Assembly (NCBI GenBank): GCA_030604975.1
Contig: JAUVUV010000011.1
Location: forward strand, 1-14,675
Reading direction: 5' to 3'
Source of the DNA: Candidatus Glassiibacteriota bacterium
Lineage (GTDB): Bacteria > Gemmatimonadota > Glassbacteria > GWA2-58-10
DNA: 14,675 bases
Below the pieces are notes generated by a model. It was given only the letters and a program-made list of their open reading frames with translations, did no database searches and was not told where the DNA came from. Position numbers and translations under genes: made by a program. Of the stretch, positions 1-7,646 are shown in pieces. Every line of letters starts with the position of its first letter. The first letter of the stretch is position 1.

Positions 1-175
1 GTCCGCGAATCGCGGACACCCCCTTTGTTAAGGGGGATGCAGGCACCCCTCTCAAGAGGGGAGTTACACACCCCGTCCGCTTCGCGGCCACCCCTCTTTC
101 TAGAGGGGAATTTTTTACGTCTAAGTTTTGCATTAACAGTCCCCTCTATCAAGAGGGGAAACAGGGGTGTGTTAG
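1..175. repeat. Cluster of short GC-rich hairpin (REP-like) repeats
   Basis: At least four inverted repeats of one style are packed here. CCCCCTT/AAGGGGG arms lie at 19-25 and 30-36. CCCCTCT/AGAGGGG arms recur three times, at 46-52/55-61, 91-97/102-108 and 141-147/152-158, with different 2-4 base loops. A separate hairpin, GTCCGCG-AAT-CGCGGAC, sits at 1-17, and a small CCGC-TTC-GCGG hairpin at 78-88. Outside the hairpins, ACACACCCC (66-74) is mirrored by GGGGTGTGT (164-172), so the block 46-175 is roughly symmetric. The block lies downstream of the stop codon of the minus-strand protease gene. Arms are conserved while loops and spacers vary, as expected of dispersed palindromic elements rather than a CRISPR. 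An open reading frame at 25-246 runs through the repeats and is not believed to be a gene. The cluster may extend left of the window. Confidence 0.8.
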
Positions 176-282
176 AATTTCAATATCGAATTCTCTCGGG
201 TAGATTCACTAAACGTCCCAAAGGAGAACAATCGCCTCTTTATTAGGTTTTGTTCAAAGGTCTCAATGCGTAAATATATTTT

Positions 283-3200
283 CTACTTGATAACCGCAAA
301 CTTACGGATCAGCTTGGCCGTGCCGGATGAAACCGACTCGGCTTTCACGATTACAAGATAGACACCGCTGGCGTATCTGTCCACATTCCAGACCACTTCG
401 TTGCTCAATCCGTCCGTTGCGACAGTTCCGCCCTGGAAACTGCCCACGGTTTCGCCGCTGGCGGTGTATACTTTCACAGTGACTCTCTGGACATCGTTTT
501 TACCAAGGCGGTAGGAAAGATACGCCCGCGAACTCCGCACAGGGTTCGGATACACGTAGCAGTATTTCTGCGGCAGAATCTCGTCGGTTGAACTCAGTCC
601 CGGGCTCTGCTGTATTCTCAGGCTCAGACCGCTGTGCGTCGGCCCTCCACCCAGGCCGGACCACTGTGGAGACAGTTCCCGCGAGCCGGTGGAGTAGGCG
701 TAAAGATAGCCCTCACCGTCGGCGAAAAGAAGGTCGAGCGTGCCGTCACCGTCCAGGTCAGCCGCTACAGGGGCGGCCACTGCATTCGAGCCGAGGATGA
801 ATCTGGCCGCCGGCCTGGATGAGCCGTCCCCTGAGTAGGCCAGCGCCAACCGTCCCCTTGTCGCGATGATAATCTCCTGCGCGCCGTTCCCGTTCAGATC
901 AGCCAGGGTCGGCGCGCTAAGGTAACGCGGTTCCGGGTAGGCCATGGAGGTTCCCACGCGGATCGGGAATCCCTCCGGAGAGGAGCCGTTGTAATCGAGC
1001 ACGTATAGCTTGTGTTTGCCTGGAGCGGTTGAATCAGGGAAATCCACCGGCACGACCAGCTCGTTCAGCCCGTCGCCGTCCACATCGCCGATAGCTCCAC
1101 CAGCCAGGCAACTGCCGTCGGTTTCCACCGGCCAGCCGAATTGAATCGTGCCCAGTGAGTCGAAACTCCAAATTTTGCCGTCCTGGGTAAAAGCACAGAC
1201 TCGAAAATGTTCGCTTTCCCCGGGCAGGCCCATACGCCCCACAACAGGAGCTGAACGGACCGGTGAGCCGAGGTCTTTGCGGAAAATCTCCTCGCCCTGT
1301 GCGTTGAATGCATAAAGGCTGCCTGCCAACGTACCCGCAAAAATCATATCGACCTTCCCGGAAACTCCGAAGAGCACTGCCACTGCTGCCTCGATTTCAC
1401 CGTCCAGATTAACAGGAAAGCCGTTGACAAAACCACCATCGCCGTTGATCACGTAAAGCTGGGAGCCGGTATGCGGGATGCGGTTGCCGATTATTATATC
1501 CAGCGCGCCGTCGCCATCTACGTCCGCCAGCACGGGGGTGGCGCTGATCCTGCCGGCAAGCGGTACAGGCCAGTTTAGCGGGCCATTATAAGGCTCCCAC
1601 CCGAGGTAGTCCATCCAGATTGCTCCTTCAGAGGAAGCCACTACGAGATTTGGAAACCCGTCCCCGGTTACATCCCCTACTGCGGGAGAACCGAGAATCG
1701 AATCCAGAACTGTGACCACCATTTCTACCTGGCCGCTGCTTTTTGCCAGGTATACCTTTCCGTTGTCCGTAGCCTGCACCACATCTTTGCCTGGCGTGGC
1801 CGGGTCGAGTTCGATCACCAGCGGGCTGGAGTTCAGTGTGCCGGTGCCCAGATCGCGCGGCCAGCCGGGGAGCGGATGAGAGAGATGTTCGCCCTCCGGC
1901 ACCGCGTTGAAACGGATGTCGATAGCGATCAGGCTGTCAACCACTGGTTCCCCGGGCTCTACTGTCACCGAGCGGAAGCCGGAGATTTCGATATTGGAAG
2001 GCAACCCTGTATAACTTGATGAATTCGGGTTGGTATAGGGTCCGAAAACCAGGTTCAGATTTCCCAGCTCGAGGGTTTTTACGCCAGGCACACCTCCGCC
2101 GAAAACATCGAACGGGCTGCCAAACCCCGGATCGAAGGTGGCCGGAAAGGTGGCAAGCAAGTGCTCCACACCGTCGGCCTCCTCCAGGTCGATCCCGAGG
2201 TGGTGGGGATCGGTGTTAATAAAATTCAAGGTAAGGTCCGGGTTGAAATTACGCCGGATCACTTCCTCGTCAATATGCCAGATCAGCACTCCGGAACCCA
2301 GACGGGCGCTGTCCTCGGACGACATATTCTCCGGCAGTCCCGGGCCTAAAAGATTGGGTATCGACCAGTCGAACTCGGCAAATGAACCGTCGGGTAACTG
2401 GTAATCATCCAGCATTACATCCGGGAAAGAATTGCTGCCGTCTGTTTCATCGTAATCGAACTTGTTGTTGAAGTTTTCATCCCGCAGCCGGTTTACGATC
2501 AGGAAATACTCGGTGGAGGAGATCGGCACCTTGATCATCTGCGCCCCCAGGCCCTCAGCCTGAAGTTCGACCGCCTCGAGCACTGCGTTTTCCCAGTCGC
2601 CGGTGACCACGACTGGTTCCACCCAGCCCAGATAAACCTTTGACCAGGCCATCGGATGGCAGGGGATGCGGCTTACCGAGTTGTAAAACCCGGTGGCCAT
2701 CAGGGCGAAGAACCCGATCGTGGGCCTGGTTCCTACAAGTGTGTCATAGAGGTCCGGCAGGCCGAAATAGTGGCCGAGTTCGTGCACCATCGTACCAAGC
2801 AGACCCTGAAGAGCACCTTGGGACCAGTTGGGTCTGTTCCCATCTGCATCAGGCGGAAGGTCGTAGTCCTGCACCGCGGTTTCCGGAAAGATCAGGATAG
2901 AGGATACGAAAAACGACGAGCCGTCCGGGCTGCGGTCGTTGGTCGCTACCCCCTTATAGTCAGGGTCGCCCTCGGCCAGAATCTCCCGCAACAGTGCGTG
3001 GTTGATCGAGACCGGGTGAACGTCGTCAGGAGATTTTTCGTCGAAATCCGTGTGCTGGCCGCATCCTGCGTGGAAAACCATGATCACATCATATTTCGAG
3101 TAATCCATCTCAGCGTCCGCTGCCTGGATCGCCTCCACGGCCAGGTTCGAGATGCGCAGGGAGTAGTCGTCATCCTTGCCGTATTCGGCCATCTCTTCGG

Positions 3201-3717
3201 ACATCGTGTAGATCTCCGAAATGTCCCCCGGCTCGGGTACGCTGAAAAGCACCTTGCCCTGGCTCACTTTTTCATAGTATTGGGCGGCAAACAGGATATT
3301 GCGCTGGATATAGGCCTTTGATCGGGAATCCACGGTGGGATCTTCGATAATCTCAAAGGTGTCTTTTGGTGTGCCGTCCTGGCCGGTGACCTGGAAATCC
3401 CTGAAAGTAAAGAAAGGAATATCCCCCCAGGTGCCGTTGCCTGTAGTAGCGGGATTCTCATCCGGCTCAAACTGCACGCGAACCACGCCCACGCGGATCC
3501 TGCGCGGCCACTGGGCGGAGGCCAGCCCGACTCCTGCCGGGCTCCCGGAGATGAACGACTTGTAAGCCGGAGCATCCGGATTGGGGGCCGAGAAGTGAGG
3601 GCGCTTTTTCAGTGCCACCTTACTCGAAATTGCTATTTTGGTAAAATCGAAACCTGCCAGGCCGCCTGCGGATAAAACCAGGAAACAAAGAAATGCACTG
3701 AGCGCTCGAAGCAACAT
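283..3717 (-). CDS. Secreted M6-family metalloprotease with VCBS/FG-GAP propeller and C-terminal sorting-like domain
   Basis: This is a 1144-residue predicted extracellular zinc peptidase. Residues 1-22 form a signal peptide (MLLRALSAFLCFLVLSAGG). The catalytic motif is HELGHYFGLPD at 312-322, with H312 and H316 as zinc ligands, E313 as the base and the extended HExxHxxGxPD form of M6 (immune inhibitor A-like) peptidases. A Met-turn candidate (ALMATG, 338-343) and PCHPMAWSKVYLGWV (352-366) also match that family. About residues 640-1030 hold repeated D-G-D-G or N-G-N-G segments (GDVTGDG, ADVDGDG, GDVDGDG, ADLNGNG, ADLDGDG), the Ca-binding signature of FG-GAP/VCBS propeller blades. Residues 1054-1144 start YVYPNPV and end in SGVYLVIVKAE...KFAVIK, resembling type IX secretion/FlgD-like C-terminal modules. 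No Shine-Dalgarno precedes the ATG. It is the only minus-strand gene. Family assignment is firm; substrate and secretion route are inferred. Confidence 0.93.
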   Translation of the reverse strand: MLLRALSAFLCFLVLSAGGLAGFDFTKIAISSKVALKKRPHFSAPNPDAPAYKSFISGSPAGVGLASAQWPRRIRVGVVRVQFEPDENPATTGNGTWGDIPFFTFRDFQVTGQDGTPKDTFEIIEDPTVDSRSKAYIQRNILFAAQYYEKVSQGKVLFSVPEPGDISEIYTMSEEMAEYGKDDDYSLRISNLAVEAIQAADAEMDYSKYDVIMVFHAGCGQHTDFDEKSPDDVHPVSINHALLREILAEGDPDYKGVATNDRSPDGSSFFVSSILIFPETAVQDYDLPPDADGNRPNWSQGALQGLLGTMVHELGHYFGLPDLYDTLVGTRPTIGFFALMATGFYNSVSRIPCHPMAWSKVYLGWVEPVVVTGDWENAVLEAVELQAEGLGAQMIKVPISSTEYFLIVNRLRDENFNNKFDYDETDGSNSFPDVMLDDYQLPDGSFAEFDWSIPNLLGPGLPENMSSEDSARLGSGVLIWHIDEEVIRRNFNPDLTLNFINTDPHHLGIDLEEADGVEHLLATFPATFDPGFGSPFDVFGGGVPGVKTLELGNLNLVFGPYTNPNSSSYTGLPSNIEISGFRSVTVEPGEPVVDSLIAIDIRFNAVPEGEHLSHPLPGWPRDLGTGTLNSSPLVIELDPATPGKDVVQATDNGKVYLAKSSGQVEMVVTVLDSILGSPAVGDVTGDGFPNLVVASSEGAIWMDYLGWEPYNGPLNWPVPLAGRISATPVLADVDGDGALDIIIGNRIPHTGSQLYVINGDGGFVNGFPVNLDGEIEAAVAVLFGVSGKVDMIFAGTLAGSLYAFNAQGEEIFRKDLGSPVRSAPVVGRMGLPGESEHFRVCAFTQDGKIWSFDSLGTIQFGWPVETDGSCLAGGAIGDVDGDGLNELVVPVDFPDSTAPGKHKLYVLDYNGSSPEGFPIRVGTSMAYPEPRYLSAPTLADLNGNGAQEIIIATRGRLALAYSGDGSSRPAARFILGSNAVAAPVAADLDGDGTLDLLFADGEGYLYAYSTGSRELSPQWSGLGGGPTHSGLSLRIQQSPGLSSTDEILPQKYCYVYPNPVRSSRAYLSYRLGKNDVQRVTVKVYTASGETVGSFQGGTVATDGLSNEVVWNVDRYASGVYLVIVKAESVSSGTAKLIRKFAVIK

Positions 3718-4289
3718 AATAATTATCAGTTAAGGTAATATATCTGCCAGCCAAACCGCTTGAACCTTCCTGAGCCGTGTTTGGAAATTTATACAAGCGC
3801 TGCCGGATATAGGTTCCTTGTTTAAGCTGGCTAAGATAACATAAATATTTTCAAGACTCAAATGTTTTCACCCTGGTATCTTTGTAGGGAAAGAAAACAG
3901 ATTCCAATGTTAGTGAAATAAGAAATTGGCGGTTTAAGTATGGCAAAACTATTGACTTTCTCGCTGGTCAAGGTTAAGCTCAAATCCATGATTGCACGTA
4001 ACGGGTACTTATTATTATCCCTTCAGATTTCTCCGTTATTATTCAACTTACTGCCATCGGCTCTGACCGGATTGACTCAGAGTTTGTTAGTATTAAATTC
4101 GGAATTTCGCCCGGGAAATCAACTGCAAGTTTTATGCTGGAATCGAATGTAACCAAAGGGCTTTTCTGATTGGAATTCGAGCTGAAGAATGATATTCTAT
4201 TCGTTTATTTTATCATTTTCCCTTCATTAACATGCATCGACCTTCACTTGGCGGTGCAGTGATTCTCAATTAATTATCAGGGGGGCCTT
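3718..4289. other. AT-rich intergenic region between two divergent genes
   Basis: This 572-base gap separates the divergently oriented protease and Gfo/Idh genes, so it must hold both promoters. It is clearly more AT-rich than the flanking genes. On the minus strand a TATATT (complement of 3737-3742) could be a -10 element for the protease, but no convincing -35 pairs with it. On the plus strand the only clear signal is AGGGGGG (4279-4285), the ribosome binding site of the downstream gene. A 70-codon open frame at 3940-4152 has no Shine-Dalgarno and a low-complexity Leu/Ser-rich translation, so it is not annotated as a gene. No tRNA, insertion sequence or long repeat was seen. Confidence 0.6.
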
Positions 4290-5648
4290 ATGGCATCTAA
4301 GCAGAAGGAAATCAACCGCCGCAGATTTTTCAGGGACGGAGCAGCGGTTGCCGGAGCGGGGCTTGGTGCGTTGATCGTCACTTCCCCATCAAGCCTTTTC
4401 AGTGCGGTGCCACCCTCGGACAGGATCACCGTGGGATATATCGGCGCCGGCGCACGGGCTCAGCAGATCATGGACTCCATGCTGTTGATACCGGGTGTGG
4501 AAATCACCAAGCTCTGTGACGCCTATACCGGCCGGGTAAAGCGGGCGATAGAGCGTTGCAAGGGCCGCCCGAAGGCGGTGAATGACTACAGGCAGATCCT
4601 TGAGGACAAGAGTATCGATGCAGTGGTTATCGGCACACCCGACCACTGGCACAAGAAAATGGCTATCGACGCAGTGCAGGCCGGCAAGGATGTTTATATC
4701 GAAAAGCCTCTGACCTATGCCGTGGATGAAGGCCTCGAGATAATCGAGGCGGTCAAGGCCAACGACAGGGTCTTCCAGGTGGGCAGCCAGGGAATCTCGA
4801 GCAAAGCCCAGCGTAAGGCGCGAGATGTTATCGCCTCCGGCAAACTGGGACAGATCACTATGATCCGCGCCTATTTCAACCGTAACACTGCAGGCGGCGC
4901 CTGGATTTATCCGATCCCGCCGAATGCCAACCGTCAGACTGTCAACTGGGGACAGTTCCTCGGCCCGGCGCCCAAGCGCGCTTTCAGCATGCCGCGTTTC
5001 TTCCGCTGGCGCTGCTATAAAGACTACTCGGGCGGTATCTCCACGGACCTCTTTGTCCATCTCTGCACCACGATCCACTTTCTGATGGACGCCCAGGCCC
5101 CGACCCAGGTGATGGGTATGGGAGAACTCTACCGCTGGAAAACCAGCCGCGACGTGCCTGATACGATCAACGTCTCGCTCAAGTACAAAGAAGGCTTCAT
5201 GGTCAACATGTCGGGCACTTTCAACAATACCATGACCAGTGGGTCCGGGTTCCAGATCCTCGGCACAGAAGGAAGCCTGGAGATCGGCGGCGGGTTGACC
5301 TTTCACCCGGAAACCCCGATGGAAAACGACCGCTGGGTGGTGCGCAGCTGGGCCACAGAACTGGAAACTGCCTACTATGCCGATCCGAAATTGATCGCAT
5401 ACGAACAGGAGGCCAAGGCCAGAGAAGCGGCTGCCGAGCCGGAAGTGATCATGCCGCGCGGCGAAGAGGATTCCACAAAGGCACATCTGGAGCACTGGTT
5501 CGACTGCATCCGCAGCCGCACCAATCCTGAAGAGAATGCCGAGGTCGGACACCGGGCCTGCGCTGTAGCGCACATGGTCAACATGTCGATAGAAAGCGGC
5601 GACTCGGTGTACTGGGATTTCGACCGACAGACAGTGAAACGCTGGTAA
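4290..5648 (+). CDS. Tat-exported Gfo/Idh/MocA family oxidoreductase
   Basis: A 452-residue nicotinamide-dependent oxidoreductase of the glucose-fructose oxidoreductase / inositol dehydrogenase / MocA superfamily, which acts on sugars or sugar derivatives. The N-terminus carries a twin-arginine signal (NRRRFFRDG, 9-17, followed by a hydrophobic stretch to about 40), so the folded enzyme with its cofactor is probably exported. The Rossmann motif is VGYIGAGARAQ (48-58). EKP at 138-140 supplies the conserved catalytic-region lysine K139. GGISTDLFVH (248-257), with D253 and H257, sits where the family places substrate-binding acid and histidine residues. Length and the C-terminal GHRACAVAHMVNMS segment fit the Tat-targeted subgroup common in Planctomycetes and FCB bacteria. 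The ATG is 4 bases after AGGGGGG, a strong ribosome binding site. The cytochrome gene follows in the same direction after 132 bases. The substrate cannot be read from sequence. Confidence 0.93.
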   Translation: MASKQKEINRRRFFRDGAAVAGAGLGALIVTSPSSLFSAVPPSDRITVGYIGAGARAQQIMDSMLLIPGVEITKLCDAYTGRVKRAIERCKGRPKAVNDYRQILEDKSIDAVVIGTPDHWHKKMAIDAVQAGKDVYIEKPLTYAVDEGLEIIEAVKANDRVFQVGSQGISSKAQRKARDVIASGKLGQITMIRAYFNRNTAGGAWIYPIPPNANRQTVNWGQFLGPAPKRAFSMPRFFRWRCYKDYSGGISTDLFVHLCTTIHFLMDAQAPTQVMGMGELYRWKTSRDVPDTINVSLKYKEGFMVNMSGTFNNTMTSGSGFQILGTEGSLEIGGGLTFHPETPMENDRWVVRSWATELETAYYADPKLIAYEQEAKAREAAAEPEVIMPRGEEDSTKAHLEHWFDCIRSRTNPEENAEVGHRACAVAHMVNMSIESGDSVYWDFDRQTVKRW

Positions 5649-5780
5649 GCTCGTGGAATAGGTGAATAACTGGCGGCATAGAACCGTCCAAGCAAAATGG
5701 ATAATACATTCTTGTATTTTAAGAGTTTAATAACTGCTAATCTGTAGAAAGTTTTCAACTAACCACGGAGGAGAGGTTAT

Positions 5781-6329
5781 ATGAATCGTTTATCGGGCGC
5801 AGTATTGTCGGCGCTGATTCTGGTGTTCCTGCTATCTCTCTCAATCAATGCGGAATACAAGCATGGGTTCGTCGGCGCCTCGAAGTGCAGGGTCTGCCAC
5901 ATGAGCAAGAAAAAGGGTAACCTGTACGGGATATGGAAGGAAACGAAACACGCCAACGCTTATCTCGCTCTGACTACCCCTGAAGCCAAGGAAGTGGCCA
6001 AGAAAGCCGGCCAGGGCGACAAGCCGCCCCAGGAAAACCCGGCCTGTCTCAAGTGCCATGTCACCGCCTGGGATGCTCCTGCCGAGTTGCTCGGCTCAAA
6101 GTACTCCAAGGAGGAGGGAGTAGGCTGCGAGAGCTGTCACGGCGCAGGCAAAGACTATTCCCCGATAAAGATTATGAAAGACCAGGCCCTTGCTGTTGAA
6201 AAAGGCCTGAGTGTTCCAAAAAAGGAAGATTGTCTCGAGTGCCACAACAAAGAATCGCCGACCTACAAGCCTTTCGATTACGAGACTTTCTGGGCTAAAA
6301 TCCTGCACGACAACCCGCTGACCGAGTAG
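5781..6329 (+). CDS. Periplasmic four-heme c-type cytochrome, c554-like
   Basis: A 182-residue exported electron carrier. Residues 1-24 are a signal peptide with likely cleavage after SINA. Four covalent heme-binding CxxCH motifs are visible: CRVCH 36-40, CLKCH 89-93, CESCH 116-120 and CLECH 151-155. Other histidines such as H57 (in WKETKHANAY) and H176 are candidate distal ligands. The WKxTKHAxAY segment between hemes 1 and 2 and the GVGCESCHGAG context match the cytochrome c554 / multiheme CxxCH family. The ATG follows a very strong ribosome binding site, GGAGGAGAGG (5767-5776). An intrinsic terminator lies 42 bases after the stop, so this gene closes a transcript, either monocistronic or shared with the oxidoreductase upstream. 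Whether it takes electrons from that oxidoreductase is unknown; Gfo/Idh enzymes normally use bound or soluble nicotinamide cofactors. Confidence 0.93.
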   Translation: MNRLSGAVLSALILVFLLSLSINAEYKHGFVGASKCRVCHMSKKKGNLYGIWKETKHANAYLALTTPEAKEVAKKAGQGDKPPQENPACLKCHVTAWDAPAELLGSKYSKEEGVGCESCHGAGKDYSPIKIMKDQALAVEKGLSVPKKEDCLECHNKESPTYKPFDYETFWAKILHDNPLTE

Positions 6330-6371
6330 GACGGCAATCGTATTTAATCTAAGATTTTTACGAGCAAATGC

Positions 6372-6405
6372 AGAACGGCCCCTCATCAAGGGGCCGTTCT
6401 TTTTC
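6372..6405 (+). terminator. Rho-independent terminator after the cytochrome gene
   Basis: A perfect 12-base stem, AGAACGGCCCCT (6372-6383) against AGGGGCCGTTCT (6389-6400), encloses the loop CATCA and runs into a short T tract (6400-6404). It begins 42 bases after the cytochrome stop codon. This is the clearest intrinsic terminator in the window, and it separates the oxidoreductase/cytochrome pair from the glycosyltransferase gene. Confidence 0.9.
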
Positions 6406-6557
6406 CTATTAGCCCCGTCCCCGATAATTTTTCGAAATATCCTTTCATTTTGCGGTTTGGGAATTAATTTTGAAAAAACTACAACGCCGTATTTTTACAT
6501 GAGAATAGTTATTTTTAAGGGGAGCACCTGATTGTGCACCTTTATCGGGCTTTGTGA

Positions 6558-6574
6558 GAGGAGAACGGGTTTTG
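6558..6574 (+). promoter_or_regulatory. Ribosome binding site favouring a TTG start for the glycosyltransferase
   Basis: GAGGAGA (6558-6564) is a good Shine-Dalgarno, with GGAG ending 8 bases before TTG (6572-6574). The in-frame GTG at 6554, which would add six residues, has no comparable site at the right distance. No in-frame ATG lies before the first conserved motif, so the TTG is preferred. Confidence 0.65.
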
Positions 6575-7573
6575 CAGCATCCATCCAAACATAAACCGGT
6601 CAGTATAGTAATCCCCACCTGGAACGGCTGTCCATTGCTTAAGCGTTTCCTCCCCTCTGTGCTGCATGCCTTGGAAGCCTATCCTGGTGGTGGCGAGGTT
6701 GTGGTTGTCGATGATGGCAGCACCGACGGCACCACGGGCTACATTCGCGAATGTTTTCCGGCTGTGAAAGTAATCAGGCTGGAAGTTAACTCCGGTTTCG
6801 CCTCGGCTGCCAATCGCGGGGTATGGGAGGCGGTTAATGATATTGTTGTGCTGCTGAACAATGATGTGGAGGTGAGCGAGCATTTTCTCGATCCACTGGT
6901 GCGTCCCTTCCAACAGCCCGGGGTTTTCGCTTCCTGTGCCCGCAGCCTGGACTGGGATAGAGAGACATTCCGCGACGGGGGCAAAGTGGGCCAGTGGAAA
7001 CGGGGATTCTGGCGGGTCTGGCGCAACTACGACCTGGCAGAAAAAGGCCGGATTCCGGATGGGCCTCTACTGACTTTCTACTGCCCCGGCGGATTTGCGG
7101 CTTTTGACCGGAAAAAATGGCTGGCTCTCGGAGGGCTGGATGAACTGTTTAAGCCGTTCAACTGGGAGGATACCGACATCTGCTACCGCGCGCTGAAAAG
7201 AGGCTGGCGCCTGATCTACGTCCCACAGAGCGTGGTCTACCACAGGCCTGAAACCACGATCGGGGGCGGGGCTTTCCGCAGAAGCTACGTCCGCTATATC
7301 TCCCGCCGCAACCGCCTTTTTTTCCACTGGAAAAACCTCACCGATAATAAGCTTTTAGCAAAACATATCTTTTTCCTGACACTCTCCCTGCCGCTGAGCT
7401 TTCTGCGGCTGGACCTCGTCTCCGTGGCCGCTTTTTTCGGCGCGTTGCTCCATTTAGGCAAGATACGTGAGCGCAGGGCCGTGGAGAAAGCTGAATCGAA
7501 AGTGACAGATCTCGATATTTATCAAACTTATCGAGATTTTTATTCAGTTACACATGGAATAGTCTTGGAATAA
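6572..7573 (+). CDS. Family 2 glycosyltransferase (rhamnosyltransferase-like)
   Basis: An inverting GT-A glycosyltransferase of about 333 residues that probably adds a sugar to a lipid-linked or cell-surface glycan at the inner membrane. Numbered from the TTG, the GT2 core begins at PVSIVIPTWNG (9-19). VVVDDGSTDGT (44-54) binds the nucleotide, NNDVE (96-100) takes the place of the metal-binding DxD motif, and the WEDTD at 198-202 supplies the likely catalytic base. VYHRPETT (222-229) and the following RRNRLFFHWKN segment are typical of WbbL-like rhamnosyltransferases. A hydrophobic segment near the C-terminus (HIFFLTLSLPLSFLRL onward, then VAAFFGALLHLG) may anchor it to the membrane. The gene stands apart from other glycan-synthesis genes, so donor and acceptor are unknown. 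The start may instead be the GTG at 6554. Confidence 0.9.
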   Translation: MQHPSKHKPVSIVIPTWNGCPLLKRFLPSVLHALEAYPGGGEVVVVDDGSTDGTTGYIRECFPAVKVIRLEVNSGFASAANRGVWEAVNDIVVLLNNDVEVSEHFLDPLVRPFQQPGVFASCARSLDWDRETFRDGGKVGQWKRGFWRVWRNYDLAEKGRIPDGPLLTFYCPGGFAAFDRKKWLALGGLDELFKPFNWEDTDICYRALKRGWRLIYVPQSVVYHRPETTIGGGAFRRSYVRYISRRNRLFFHWKNLTDNKLLAKHIFFLTLSLPLSFLRLDLVSVAAFFGALLHLGKIRERRAVEKAESKVTDLDIYQTYRDFYSVTHGIVLE

Positions 7574-7646
7574 ATCGAATATCAGAACCTTTTGCACGGT
7601 ATTTACCCGTCCATTCTCAATGTTAGAATAAATCTCAAGTATTACG

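Noticed and set aside
1..175. Possible CRISPR array
   Set aside because: The repeated arms are only 7 bases, unit spacing is irregular, and the intervening sequence is not of constant length; it fits REP-like palindromes.
2656..3321. Plus-strand open frame of 221 codons inside the protease gene
   Set aside because: It lies opposite the M6 catalytic domain, whose motifs are unambiguous; it has no ribosome binding site or family features.
3940..4152. Plus-strand open frame of 70 codons in the AT-rich gap
   Set aside because: It has no Shine-Dalgarno, and its Leu/Ser-rich product lacks a convincing signal or membrane topology; composition looks intergenic.
4389..5573. Long minus-strand open frame of 394 codons opposite the Gfo/Idh gene
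   Set aside because: Its translation has no recognisable motif, while the plus-strand frame has clear Tat, Rossmann and EKP motifs and a strong ribosome binding site. It is a shadow of the coding strand.
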